A stretch of 64,000 bases of DNA from Bacillus sp. A301a_S52 (GCA_024701455.1 JABXYP010000001.1:3848001-3912000); one strand, 5' to 3'. Positions 44,490 through 54,509 are shown, counted from the stretch's first letter. The notes: a model not told the origin generated them from the letters alone. Translations and numbers: made by a program.

Positions 44490-45416
44490 TTAATCTTTTA
44501 AAACGTTTCTTTCTTTTAAAGAATTATCTTGACTGCCACTAGCAGAGAGTTTATTAACATAATTATCATGTAATGATAATTGGTAATTTCCTCTCGGCGC
44601 TCCCTCCAATTCCTTGAATTCACTCACTAGCTTTTGAAAGAGCGCTTTATCTGGCTTATCTCCTTCTTTGCTCATATACAGTTGAATCGAGAAGATAATA
44701 TGTTCCTCATTATAATCCTCTTTATCAAAATGCTCTTTAAGTTCTTTTGTATCAATGGAAGGGTTCTCGAAATATAGACCATTTAGTTTCTCCATTGGTT
44801 CACTTAATGCTACGGGCATGGGTTGGATGAAGTAATACGAGGTCGTATAGCCTGTAGATCCTACATTATTGATGGCTTCTTGACGCCAGCCTGTTAGTGA
44901 ATTTTTTTGCACAAACCCCTCGATAAAGTCATCCAGTACCGCAAATTCCTCATCCATAACCATAGCTAATAAACCACCAAATAAACTTTGCTCAACTTGA
45001 CTATCCTGCGTCCAAATGCTTTCCCTCATAATTTTCTCTTCTGTTACATCTATGCCAATCATCGCATACGTATGGAAATGAGGTTCCCCGACCGATTCTA
45101 CAAACACCGTCGCCCCATCCATGTTGCCGACGACATTATGGACGATCACTTCTGTTTTATATTCTTCAAGAAAAAAGGCCTTCATCGCTTCTTCTATTTC
45201 TGCAAATTTCTCGTTGGCGATCACATCCGTCTTCTCACCATTGACGAGGTCATAATCTTCACCTATGTAATCATTCACACTGACATAGCGATCATCAAAG
45301 GCGTTCCCTGTGGTATAATCTCCATCTGTTTCATTACTGTTATTTTCTGTATTCATCGTGATACAGCCTGTTACTAATATCATTAACCCAAGTCCTAGCA
45401 CCCTTATTTTCTTCAT
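44490..45416 (-). CDS. DUF1672-like lipoprotein L4
   Basis: A 308-residue paralog with a different signal peptide (MKKIRVLGLGLMILVTGC, lipobox VTGC, Cys18) but a mature N-terminus nearly identical to L1-L3 (residues 19-160). The C-terminal third is the most divergent of the L1-L4 group ('QPMPVALSEPMEKLNG', 'YMSKEGDKPDKALFQ'). GGAGG precedes the start. This patchwork points to recombination between paralogs. Confidence 0.82.
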   Translation of the reverse strand: MKKIRVLGLGLMILVTGCITMNTENNSNETDGDYTTGNAFDDRYVSVNDYIGEDYDLVNGEKTDVIANEKFAEIEEAMKAFFLEEYKTEVIVHNVVGNMDGATVFVESVGEPHFHTYAMIGIDVTEEKIMRESIWTQDSQVEQSLFGGLLAMVMDEEFAVLDDFIEGFVQKNSLTGWRQEAINNVGSTGYTTSYYFIQPMPVALSEPMEKLNGLYFENPSIDTKELKEHFDKEDYNEEHIIFSIQLYMSKEGDKPDKALFQKLVSEFKELEGAPRGNYQLSLHDNYVNKLSASGSQDNSLKERNVLKD

Positions 45417-45535
45417 TTGACATCCTCCTAAATATAGCTAACGTGTCGTTTCGTATTATGTGGTAAAGCTCTTTCTAACAGATCCTTTTATATGCATGAT
45501 GGTTGTTTGGCAGAGAGTCACCGCATGTACAAACA

Positions 45536-45592
45536 CATAAAACCCCCTAAAGGTAACTTGTTATCTGTCTACCTTCAGGAGGTTCATTCACT
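45536..45592 (-). terminator. Terminator of the second complete effector operon
   Basis: AACCTCCTGAAGGTA and TACCTTTAGGGGGTT pair (two mismatches) on the minus strand and are followed by TTATG, about 20 bp past the effector stop. Confidence 0.75.
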
Positions 45593-45608
45593 TTAACTTC
45601 ATAACGTC

Positions 45609-47711
45609 TTACCACGTTGCAGCCCGTTCAATCTGTTCTTCTAAAATACTCATATTCGTTTTCACGCTTGAGGAGACATCGTGTAAGACAGTGATCGCTT
45701 CTGCCTCATGGTCAGATAATTGATAGACGATATCGTCAAACAGTAACTGCATTTCTTTTAAAATAGACGTAGCTGCCGAGTTATAAATATGGATGTTATA
45801 ATAGCCGGAATCATTGAACAAGGCGGAATCGATGTAGGGTCGTAAATTATCGACGACCACAGGATAATTCGTTAAAAACTTTTGTAGACCTATCCGAACA
45901 CCACGTAACATCTCGTTTAACTCGTCCATTGGCTCCAGTATTTCATTCACTTTTGCTTTGACATTCTCGTCATAGTTTGTAAATGTGCTTAAAATAAGGT
46001 TGCCAGGATTACCATATAAATGAATATTGGTCCCAGTTCTAATAATCGATGTAATCTGTTCGCCAGACCATTCAATTAAGCTCACTGTCGTTTTTAAACT
46101 TGTCGCTATCGGAAGCAAGACGAAACTGCTCCCTGTTTTAAATTGCTCCATTGCAATATTTAGACACTGTTCTTTTAACGCCATGAAGTTAAGGAGATAG
46201 GGAGACTCAATCATTTCTACAGCTGTCGTTTGCTGAATTTTACCCACATCGCCCACACCAGACTGATTGGAGATAGCACTCGCCAAGTGGTTGTCAATTG
46301 TTTCAAATGCCACTGCCACTTGATCGACTTGGGTACCAAATTCTTTTACTTGATCAAACATGTTGTTGTAATTTGCAGTTACATAGTTGAAATGAGATGC
46401 TAGCTCTCCGACAACCACATCATGAAAACGTTCTTGACCTGCTTTAAAAATATCTTCAATTTTCCTCATAACAATATCGTCAATAGCGGCTATAAATTCA
46501 TCTAATTGGTCCTCTAACCTCATGAGATAACTTCTAATCTCAGCAAAGACAGCATCCAAATCAATCGCTTTTTTCGTTATAAATTTTAACAAGGCTACCG
46601 GTGGGTATTCTAATACAAGGTTTAAAGACTCACACCGTGCCTCAATAACATCTACAACCATATGAAGCCCTTGTATAACTTGCTTAAACATGCCATTCCC
46701 AAACCGAATATACCGTAACAAACCATCCTCTACAATATTTTCTACACTTTCCTGATAAATTTCTCGCAATTGGTTTAAACGTGCATCATATGCCACACTT
46801 TCATGAGTAATGATTTCCGTGGAGTGATTAACATATTGCTGCGCCCAATCTAACCTATCTAACACAGAGGTTTCAATACCATCACTTAGCATTCTAATCG
46901 TCTCTACATTGAGGTCGATTCGTTCTGATCTTCCTCCGTATAAAGGTTGACCTGTCCAAATACTAGATACGAGATGATAATGGGCATCTACTTTAATGAC
47001 ACCATAGCCCGGTTCTCCTTCTGTTCCTACCGTCACATGAGAAATATGCTTACCGTCTTCACGGATATAGCCAGTGTGGTTGAACCCAATTCCCGTCGTT
47101 GAAGGTATACCATTATAAATCGTATGTCTAGCACCAGGCACTTGATTACTCAGTCCAATAGAGCTTACACCAAGATTTAAAATATCATATTGACCAATAT
47201 AATTCACGATATTATCATATTCTCTATCGGTCTCTACAGCGTTAGCAGGTAGTAAAGCAGGGTTTAATGTAACAGAACGAACATGCTCGTGTCTAACACC
47301 AACCATATTCGCTAATGCACCACCGAGAGAGTTTCCCGTTACGGATGTTATCTCCCCGTATTTCTGTTCCATTTTCACAAAATAGTGTTCAGCTCCTTCA
47401 AGCTGTGCCGGTATAGGCGCTGTTAGCAGTTGCACATCTGTCACGATGTCCGCTGTTCCATATTTACCATGGACATTCGTACCCATATACACAATATGGT
47501 ATTCGCCAGAGGTCATATTTTGAATGGTCATGGCATCAAGTCCTGTAGGATCTTCATTAAAATAACTATCTCTAACTCTATAAGCTTTTTCATTTACTTC
47601 AAACACTTGATCTTTACCATATTCTAAATAGGCGTGTAAACCTGCTAATTCTACCAAGTCCTGATCTGTCGTAATCGTTGTATTTATCGTTTGTTTCACG
47701 TCTGTCGTCAC
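45609..47711 (-). CDS. TslA-like reverse-domain lipase effector, copy 2
   Basis: A 700-residue paralog of the protein at 37356-39461: N-terminal lipase domain with 'HIVYMGTNVHGKYG' and GNSLGG (Ser near 128), helical C-terminal 420 residues, no signal peptide. It starts with GTG at 47711 (AAGGGGGG upstream), 13 bp after lipoprotein L5. The middle differs from copy 1 at a large share of positions, yet the last 93 residues and the matching DNA (to about 45903) are almost identical, a likely gene conversion tract. Predicted target: membrane phospholipids of rivals (by analogy to TslA). Confidence 0.8.
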   Translation of the reverse strand: MTTDVKQTINTTITTDQDLVELAGLHAYLEYGKDQVFEVNEKAYRVRDSYFNEDPTGLDAMTIQNMTSGEYHIVYMGTNVHGKYGTADIVTDVQLLTAPIPAQLEGAEHYFVKMEQKYGEITSVTGNSLGGALANMVGVRHEHVRSVTLNPALLPANAVETDREYDNIVNYIGQYDILNLGVSSIGLSNQVPGARHTIYNGIPSTTGIGFNHTGYIREDGKHISHVTVGTEGEPGYGVIKVDAHYHLVSSIWTGQPLYGGRSERIDLNVETIRMLSDGIETSVLDRLDWAQQYVNHSTEIITHESVAYDARLNQLREIYQESVENIVEDGLLRYIRFGNGMFKQVIQGLHMVVDVIEARCESLNLVLEYPPVALLKFITKKAIDLDAVFAEIRSYLMRLEDQLDEFIAAIDDIVMRKIEDIFKAGQERFHDVVVGELASHFNYVTANYNNMFDQVKEFGTQVDQVAVAFETIDNHLASAISNQSGVGDVGKIQQTTAVEMIESPYLLNFMALKEQCLNIAMEQFKTGSSFVLLPIATSLKTTVSLIEWSGEQITSIIRTGTNIHLYGNPGNLILSTFTNYDENVKAKVNEILEPMDELNEMLRGVRIGLQKFLTNYPVVVDNLRPYIDSALFNDSGYYNIHIYNSAATSILKEMQLLFDDIVYQLSDHEAEAITVLHDVSSSVKTNMSILEEQIERAATW

Positions 47712-47724
47712 ATTAATCCCCCCT

Positions 47725-48627
47725 TCACTTTATAATGTCACTTCTCTCCAAAGAGTTATCTTGATCTCCACTAGCGGATAGTTTATTAATCTTATTGTCA
47801 TGCAAAGATAGTGTATAATTAGCACGTGGTACGCCTTCTACAGCTTTGAACATGTCCGCAACATCATCAAACATTACCTGATCAGGCTCATTTTCTTCCA
47901 TAAAAAAGCTGATTGAAATGATAAGTTTCTCTGCATCATAGCTGTCACTATCAAAATGTTGGCGCAACTCGTCAGCGCTAATATTAGGATTGTCAAAATA
48001 GAGTTGTGTAATCTGTTCCATCTCATCTCTTAGTGCCAGCGGCTGGACGAAGTAATAAGGTGTCGTATATGCCGTTGCTCTCACATTATTAATCGCTTCT
48101 TCTCTTAATCCGACGACTGGATAATTATCTGCTATCTCTGAAATAAACGAATCCAATTCAGTAAATTCTTCTTCCATCATCATAACTAATAACCCACTAA
48201 AGATCGCTTGCTCTACTTGGTTCGTTTCTGTCCAAATATTCTCCGTTTCGATATCTCCCTTTTCTGTGTCAATACCAATCATCGCGTATGTATGAAAGTG
48301 GGGCTCATCAATAGATTGGACAAAAACGGTTGCTCCCTCTGCATTGCCTACCGCATTATGGACAATCACATCTGTCTTATATTCTTCTAGGAAAAAATTA
48401 CTTACGGCTTTTTCTATCTCTGTCATTTTTTCATTGGCGATAGGATCTGTTGCTTCACCATCCGGTAGATCGTAACCTTCTCCTGTATAGTCAGTGACAT
48501 TTACGTACCGATCATCAACCTCTTCTATTTCTGTTTGGTTGTTTTGTAATTGGTTACCTTCATTCATTGTCATACATCCCCCTAGTAAAAACACGACACT
48601 GAAACTTATTAAACACAAATACTTCAT
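47725..48627 (-). CDS. DUF1672-like lipoprotein L5
   Basis: A 300-residue lipoprotein (lipobox LGGC, Cys18), the most distant of the five: 'DDRYVNVTDYTGEGYDL', 'EEYKTDVIVHNAVGNAEG', 'VFVQSIDEPHFHTYAM'. It is the partner of effector copy 2 (13 bp apart). AGGAGG precedes the start. As the first gene of the array in transcription order it probably represents the older form from which L1-L4 were not recently copied. Confidence 0.82.
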   Translation of the reverse strand: MKYLCLISFSVVFLLGGCMTMNEGNQLQNNQTEIEEVDDRYVNVTDYTGEGYDLPDGEATDPIANEKMTEIEKAVSNFFLEEYKTDVIVHNAVGNAEGATVFVQSIDEPHFHTYAMIGIDTEKGDIETENIWTETNQVEQAIFSGLLVMMMEEEFTELDSFISEIADNYPVVGLREEAINNVRATAYTTPYYFVQPLALRDEMEQITQLYFDNPNISADELRQHFDSDSYDAEKLIISISFFMEENEPDQVMFDDVADMFKAVEGVPRANYTLSLHDNKINKLSASGDQDNSLERSDIIK

Positions 48628-49688
48628 TTTATAGCCTCCTATAATTAGGGAGTCATTAAATTATCGTTACTAACTAACTTTTAGATATACCTTCTGTTAG
48701 TTTAGCTGATTTCATTAGCATTGTTGACCTTTTTTCACTATAAAAAGAACTGAAATTAAAAACAGGAAAATGGGGGGGTGTCTTTAGTTTGGAGAACAGA
48801 GACATGTGCTAGATTATTCTAGGCGGATAGTTGTGAAAGGACCACTCCTTGCCTGTTACTTTCCCATTATTAGACTTATCACCTGTCACGTAGCATATTA
48901 AAAACGTGTATCACTTATTTCTATTGTAAAAATGTTATTTGTGTCCCCCTTTTTAATAGGAAGATATCCCACACAAATTTCATTAAGATACAAATTCTTA
49001 ATAGAAGAGGTCTATATTTAAATGAAGGTCACCGTGACATTATTAAACATGATCACAGAACAATAGAACGAGCCTTCAATCAGTGAGGTTTTTCGTTCTT
49101 TTCAACTGATTAGTAGTTGCGTGAATCAGGACATTAACGGCCGTTATCTTCCGACTAAATAGAATTATCTCTCCTTTCTATTTTGAGACGGGAGTTTTAC
49201 AGACGGTTATGTGCGATAAAAAGTAACGATACCAAATGCCCGTATTTCAAAAAGGACTGCAGTGAAAGACGATGACTCCGAGGGGATAAGTTACGTCTGA
49301 AGAAGGATGCGAAAGAATGTACAGTTCTTTTTTCACATGTGATAGGACATGATTCATTTAATTCAGCAAATGACTATGATCTAGTGTTCGTTCTAGATTC
49401 TAAATGTAACTAAGCTAGTATGTCACTTTCCCATTCTAGTTAAAGATTATCGACCTACTAGCCCTATTCGTTTTTACATTTTTTATCTTTTATTCATGCT
49501 TTTTGATGAAGTTACTTATATGACTAAAGCAACTATTGCCCTAGCATGTGTATTCCTGTATGATCTCTATTACATAGGTAATAAGGATCATTACAAATAG
49601 ACTAAAAAGCGTATTAGTTAGACGTCATTACACTATCTCCTACTATAAGACGTGTGCTAATTACGACTACATTTAAGGGGAGTTAGCC
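48628..49688. other. Long intergenic region with R1 copy H
   Basis: About 1.06 kb upstream of the L5 operon and of the PAS-MCP gene (divergent). It contains R1 copy H (49066-49218). A segment near 49250-49330 (GATGACTCCGAGGGGATAAG) is GC-richer than its surroundings and may be another repeat remnant. No gene was recognised. Confidence 0.5.
49066..49218 (+). repeat. R1 repeat, copy H (type 1)
   Basis: Begins GAACGAGCCTTCAATCAGTG after AATA and ends GTTATGTGCGATA. Hairpin 1 keeps CAATCAGT with AACTGATTAG; hairpin 2 keeps the AAATAGA/TCTATTT inner stem; the outer pairs have drifted. Confidence 0.82.
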
Positions 49689-50591
49689 ATGAGTTCTACT
49701 GAACAAATCTATGATGAGGTTGTTATTAAAGCGATCGAATCTAATCTTGCTATTATTAGGTTTGATATGGAGCGTCGGGTCTCATATGTTAATACTATTT
49801 TCGCTGAGGTGATGGGTTACACTGTCCATGAGATGATCGGCATGTCCCACAAAGACTTCTGCCTACCTGAATTTGCTCAGAGCCCTGAGTATGATTCCTT
49901 CTGGAGAAGTTTATTTTCTGGACAAAGCTTTCAGGATAAGGTCGATCGATTAGATGCCCAGGGAAATCGCATTGCACTTGAAGCGACGTACATGCCCCTT
50001 TTCGATGACCATCACCGTGTCATCGGTGTTAGCAAGATCGCTACTAACATTACAAGCAGACTAAATGCCATTACAAACGTTGTAAATGGACTTCAATCCA
50101 TGTCTGAAGAGTTAGCAACCCGTTCAGAAGAAGGTATTGAACGAAGTCACCACCTCCTTGAAAGTATTGAAAGAATTGCGGCCGTGTCCACTGAAAACAC
50201 GAGCACATTGATGAACCTGCAAAGCCAGGCCGGTGAAATTAGAGACTTCGTAAAGGCAATAAGAGACATAGCAGCACAAACCAACTTATTAGCTTTAAAC
50301 GCTGCAATTGAAGCTGCAAGAGCTGGTGAACATGGGCGGGGTTTTAATGTGGTGGCAAGTGAAGTCCGTAAGCTGTCTTCTTCAGTAGACGACACCATTA
50401 TCGAAATCAAAAATAACGTAGATAACATGACAAAAGAAGTTGAAAAAATTTCTCTAGGTACGACAAAAGCTCAAGAGAATATTACTATCATTCAACAGCA
50501 AGTTGAAACAGCTATTAAGGACTTTTCTGATATTTCACAATCTGCCGAGAAGCTCGATCATCAAGCAAGAGACTTTAATAACATTGTTTAA
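49689..50591 (+). CDS. Soluble PAS-containing chemotaxis receptor
   Basis: A 300-residue cytoplasmic protein: PAS domain (about residues 10-125, '[20 protein letters not shown]', '[10 protein letters not shown]') followed by a short MCP signalling domain whose hairpin tip '[18 protein letters not shown]' and '[15 protein letters not shown]' are intact. There is no membrane helix or HAMP domain. The short-arm layout resembles B. subtilis YfmS. It may sense redox or a cytosolic ligand; no haem or flavin ligand can be named. AGGGGAG precedes the start. Confidence 0.9.
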   Translation: MSSTEQIYDEVVIKAIESNLAIIRFDMERRVSYVNTIFAEVMGYTVHEMIGMSHKDFCLPEFAQSPEYDSFWRSLFSGQSFQDKVDRLDAQGNRIALEATYMPLFDDHHRVIGVSKIATNITSRLNAITNVVNGLQSMSEELATRSEEGIERSHHLLESIERIAAVSTENTSTLMNLQSQAGEIRDFVKAIRDIAAQTNLLALNAAIEAARAGEHGRGFNVVASEVRKLSSSVDDTIIEIKNNVDNMTKEVEKISLGTTKAQENITIIQQQVETAIKDFSDISQSAEKLDHQARDFNNIV

Positions 50592-50612
50592 AATACGATT
50601 GCTAAGGATCAC

Positions 50613-50645
50613 TAAACAGCTCTTATTAACGAGGGCTGTTTTTAC
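50613..50645 (+). terminator. Terminator of the PAS-MCP gene
   Basis: AACAGCTCT and AGGGCTGTT pair around a short loop, followed by TTTTA, about 20 bp past the stop. Confidence 0.85.
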
Positions 50646-50727
50646 GAGACTTGGGCCTTTTATTACTTTAGTTTGTTATACAGTTTAACTTCCCCCCCTT
50701 TCTATAAATATGAAATATATCTTATCC

Positions 50728-50993
50728 GAATGAATTTCATAATTCAAAATAAGATGTCAAAATTCGAATAATGAAAGTGACCTTTACTTCAGACCGACGC
50801 TTTCCCGAGGGCTTGTCTTCAGCTAACTTTTGCTCGGTAACCCCTTTAGCAAAAGTGGATCTTCAGACTGCGCTTCATCCTCAGGGAGTCGCCTTCTTAC
50901 GTTTCAGTCACTTTTTATCATCCGCATATTAAATCAAATTTATTGCCTATTATTCGTGTTATTGCTTTAAAAACATCATTATGAAATCGACTC
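50728..50993. repeat. R2 MITE-like repeat, full copy
   Basis: About 265 bp. The left end TGAATTTCATAATTC..GAATAATGA and the right end, read in reverse, TCGATTTCATAATG..GAATAATAG form imperfect terminal inverted repeats of about 40 bp. A second inverted pair, GAAAGTGACC and CAGTCACTTTTT, lies inside. The GC-richer centre has no open frame. Confidence 0.72.
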
Positions 50994-51297
50994 ATCCACT
51001 TGTTTTATGAATAAATTTCAAGAATAATAGTAATATAGACACACTTTTTAAAAAATCCCATTCATTAAAATTTATGGATTCGGCACTACGCTAATGAGAG
51101 GGAATTGCGCTATATAATATCCAATATTTTGAATAATTTAAATGAAATTTGATGGCGTGTTAACTAACGTCCGTTAACTTTAGACGATGCAAGGCCTCGA
51201 TTCACACCATTTCCCTTAATTGACTATGTGCTTTAAGGGCTCATGACTTTTAAACTGGGTTATACGATTAATGACCGATAATTAAGGAGCTGACAAC

Positions 51298-52689
51298 ATG
51301 CACTGCTCGACATGCGGAAATACGTTTTCCGACCAACATACATTTTGCCCAGAAGACGGGACAAAACTCTTATCTACTAATATAACAATATCTACTGAAA
51401 AACAGTGCAGCGAGTGTGGCACAGCCCAAGACGCATTAAATCATTTTTGCGAGCATTGTGGTGCAGCTTTTCGCCTTTCCTCCCCGTCACCTTCTGTACG
51501 AAAAGCTTCACCATTTTCTACAGGGACGTTTCAGAAAGAATCTATCAAAAAACTGTTAGTCGATGGTTTTAAAATAGCCGCTCCCGCTTTTATAGGCATG
51601 GTAATAGTGGCAGCTATTATTCATAACAATGTTTCCAATTATTTTTTAGGCGAATTTGATATTTTATCTATGACCGGTTTTCGTTTGACTGACTTTTTCA
51701 TGTATCTTCATTCCGTTCAAGTAACCATGACAATTCCCGGCGAATTCTTGGGCGCTCAAACGTTTCAAACAGGCGTGGTCCACGGTCTTATTCTTATAGC
51801 ACTCATATTTAGTTTAATTGGTTTTATTTTTGGCAAAAGGATCGCTACCCTGACACCCAAAGACAAGCTAAAGCTAGCTTTATCAAGTGGTATTGTTTAT
51901 GGCCTGATGATGGCGATTACGGCCTTAATTGCTCGGCGGACAATGACAATTGAAGAGTTTTATACAACAGTACAAATTAGTTTATCATTTTCAATGCTTC
52001 AAGCATTTAGTGTCAGTTTTATAACCATGACATTATTCTCATTCATTGGCTTGCTGCTTGCTTCTCCTAAAGGACGATCAGGGGAGGACTTACACGACTT
52101 GCTTCCAAACGGAAAAAGTATCTATTTCGGGGCTAGAGCGTTTTTAATTACGTCATTCACGACACTCGCTATTTATACTATCTATATTTATAACAGCGAT
52201 ATGATGCAGGAAGTGGCCATCTTTGAAGCTGGTACGTTAGCTTTCATCTTATCATTACAAGTGGCAGCTTATCTTATTCCACTCATTCATTTACAGACAA
52301 TTGAACTTCAAGTGCCTGACATGCTTTTAAGTGCCTATGGTCGTGAGACGTTATGGCTTTTCTCAGCCAGTGACCACCCTTTCTTTCTTAATTTAGAGAT
52401 CGGAGGTATTTCTCCTTTCGTCTTAGCCGGTTTGCTTATTCCAGTGGCTCTATTCGTGTGGACAGGTATCATATTGCATAAAACCTATGGAGAAAGCTTT
52501 GTAAAGCCATTACTCGTTGCAAGCAGCACGTATACGCTATTAAGCTTACTTCTTGCCTTTTTCTTACGTATCAGCGTTTCCCTTGAGGGATTTCATGCGT
52601 CAATTAGCGTTACATTCATCCTGTCAGCACTGGCTACTTTCACTTTCAGTTCTGCCGTTATGTATGTCACAGCATGGTTTCGCTCTTAA
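51298..52689 (+). CDS. Zinc-ribbon multi-pass membrane protein
   Basis: A 463-residue protein. Two zinc ribbons lie in the first 60 residues; the first lacks its fourth Cys (CSTC...CPED), the second is complete (CSEC...CEHC). A linker is followed by about eight membrane helices from residue 90 to the end. No catalytic motif is seen. AAGGAG lies before the ATG. It is 21 bp upstream of the TcaA/YvbJ-like gene, so they form an operon, and a role in envelope or antibiotic stress sensing is possible (inference). Confidence 0.72.
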   Translation: MHCSTCGNTFSDQHTFCPEDGTKLLSTNITISTEKQCSECGTAQDALNHFCEHCGAAFRLSSPSPSVRKASPFSTGTFQKESIKKLLVDGFKIAAPAFIGMVIVAAIIHNNVSNYFLGEFDILSMTGFRLTDFFMYLHSVQVTMTIPGEFLGAQTFQTGVVHGLILIALIFSLIGFIFGKRIATLTPKDKLKLALSSGIVYGLMMAITALIARRTMTIEEFYTTVQISLSFSMLQAFSVSFITMTLFSFIGLLLASPKGRSGEDLHDLLPNGKSIYFGARAFLITSFTTLAIYTIYIYNSDMMQEVAIFEAGTLAFILSLQVAAYLIPLIHLQTIELQVPDMLLSAYGRETLWLFSASDHPFFLNLEIGGISPFVLAGLLIPVALFVWTGIILHKTYGESFVKPLLVASSTYTLLSLLLAFFLRISVSLEGFHASISVTFILSALATFTFSSAVMYVTAWFRS

Positions 52690-52710
52690 ACCTATCAGGA
52701 GGTCACATCG

Positions 52711-54489
52711 ATGAATTATTGTAAACATTGTGGGGCAGAGCAACAGGAAGACAAACGCTTTTGTCCGTCATGTGGTGGCGATTTACACTCTGCTGAAACC
52801 ACGGCATCCTCACCTCTCCGTCACGGTAAATCGAACACTAAGCAGAAAAAAATAGTTGCCGCTGGATTAATAGGTATTATTGTTCTATTTGGTGTATATA
52901 AAACAGGGGACGCCCTTGCTGACGGAACAAAAATCATTGAACAATTTCGTACAGCTGTAGAAGAAAAAGATCATGACACGGTTTTACAGTACCTCCATCT
53001 GGAAGGGACGGATCAACCGTTAACTGAAGACCATGCGAAAGACTTAATTAATTTTTATCATGAGCATGCCCACGCTATGAATGGCTTAAATCACTATTTA
53101 GATGAAAAACGTGAGTGGATGCAAAGGGACTCAAACACATTATCAGCAGCCCATGGAGCATCTTCTGGATTAGCAGCACTCACTTTTGAACAAACAGGGA
53201 AACGCTGGTTCCTATATGATCGTTATGAATTCGTGCTTCAAGCAATCCCTCTTCAAGTAGAAGTTCATCAAGAAGAGGTTTCATTTAAAGTAGATGGTGA
53301 CCCTGTAGACTATGAATTAACAGCTGATGGTTTGTATGATTTAGGTGCGTTCGCCCCAGGGAACTACGAGATCACCGCTGATCTTGCCACCGATTTTGTT
53401 GAACTTGAACACTCTATCCATACTTCTCATTTCTTCGATGCACCTGTCTATCTTCAATTTAATGTCGATGATATTGAGTTAACAGCTAATGTGGATGAGG
53501 CGGAGTTGTTTATAAATGGTGAGACGACTAATCTGGTCATAGGCCGTGATGCTAACCTTGTGGGACCTGTTCTCTTGGATGGTTCAATGACATTTCATAT
53601 TGAAAAGGAAACACCGTTCGGACAAGTAGCATCCCTCCCTATTCAAGCTGATCGTAGTTACCTTGACCTTTACCTTGAAGCTAGCGATTCATTGCTTGAA
53701 GATGTCCAATCCGATCTTGAAGCATTGCTCACTGAACATAGCGCTAACCTGTATGAGATGACGAATAATCGTATTCAAGTGTTAGAAAATGTGCACCTTT
53801 TTAAAGAAGGAAGCTATATTGAACAAACTGGCTCGCAATGGTGGCTTTATCTTCAAGTCACTGAGGACTGGCAGCAGGATGAGTCCTGGTATGATGATGA
53901 CATAGCACTCGTTCCTTACGAAGAGGCATATTACTACGAACTTCTCTATAATACTGGTTCTGAGTCATGGACCTTAATGAATCGTGAAAGAACCTATACG
54001 ACCTTTACCGGCGATACACTTACGATCACATTTGATTATGAAGAAGAGCTAAAAGCTTTAATGGCACGTCAGGTAGAGGCGACAAAAGCAGAATACCGTG
54101 CTGAAGCAGAGACCTATCTCGATTATTTATTTAACGACTTTATCCGTGCAAACGTACGATTAATAAATGATGGGACTGCTGACGACACGTTTAGTTACAT
54201 TTATGATGGCGCATCTGAATATAAAGAATCTATTACTGATTACGCTGATTACCTAGACGGCCGCAACATTACCCAAACGTTCATGGGAGCTGACATTCTT
54301 GAGGTGAGTCCAGCAGACAATGATACCTATACGGTGACAACGTTTGAAGATTATATTATTTATTATGAAGACGATCATGAAACAAAACGTAAAACGTTTG
54401 AATCTCAGTACGAGGTAAAGCTCACCAGTGATGGATTTAAAGTGGTTGAGTTAATAGAGACTGAGGAACAATCAAGTGAAGATTGGTAG
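52711..54489 (+). CDS. TcaA/YvbJ-like zinc-ribbon membrane protein
   Basis: A 592-residue protein: N-terminal zinc ribbon (CKHC...CPSC), one membrane helix (about 48-66), then about 520 extracellular residues with repeated TcaA-like domains ('IIEQFRTAVEEKDHDTVLQY', 'LTANVDEAELFINGE', 'LDGSMTFHIEKETPFG'). The layout follows B. subtilis YvbJ and Staphylococcus TcaA, linked to teicoplanin susceptibility and cell wall metabolism. The external part is strongly acidic. AGGAGG precedes the start. Second gene of an operon; terminator at 54510. Confidence 0.85.
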   Translation: MNYCKHCGAEQQEDKRFCPSCGGDLHSAETTASSPLRHGKSNTKQKKIVAAGLIGIIVLFGVYKTGDALADGTKIIEQFRTAVEEKDHDTVLQYLHLEGTDQPLTEDHAKDLINFYHEHAHAMNGLNHYLDEKREWMQRDSNTLSAAHGASSGLAALTFEQTGKRWFLYDRYEFVLQAIPLQVEVHQEEVSFKVDGDPVDYELTADGLYDLGAFAPGNYEITADLATDFVELEHSIHTSHFFDAPVYLQFNVDDIELTANVDEAELFINGETTNLVIGRDANLVGPVLLDGSMTFHIEKETPFGQVASLPIQADRSYLDLYLEASDSLLEDVQSDLEALLTEHSANLYEMTNNRIQVLENVHLFKEGSYIEQTGSQWWLYLQVTEDWQQDESWYDDDIALVPYEEAYYYELLYNTGSESWTLMNRERTYTTFTGDTLTITFDYEEELKALMARQVEATKAEYRAEAETYLDYLFNDFIRANVRLINDGTADDTFSYIYDGASEYKESITDYADYLDGRNITQTFMGADILEVSPADNDTYTVTTFEDYIIYYEDDHETKRKTFESQYEVKLTSDGFKVVELIETEEQSSEDW

Positions 54490-54509
54490 ATGAACCACAA
54501 ACCATTTAA

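Larger units (their letters stand above)
50592..51297. other. Intergenic with terminator and a full R2 element
   Basis: About 700 bp. It contains the terminator of the PAS-MCP gene and R2 (50728-50993). A short AACGTCCGTTAAC at about 51168 recalls R1 but is too little to call. Confidence 0.55.

Noticed and set aside
39967..45377. Recurring plus-strand frames of about 128 codons opposite L1-L4 (39967, 42665, 43517, 44988)
   Set aside because: They recur only because the lipoprotein genes on the other strand are duplicated; no RBS, composition is that of an antisense shadow.
51160..51185. Further R1 copy near 51168
   Set aside because: Only AACGTCCGTTAAC is shared, too short to separate from chance.
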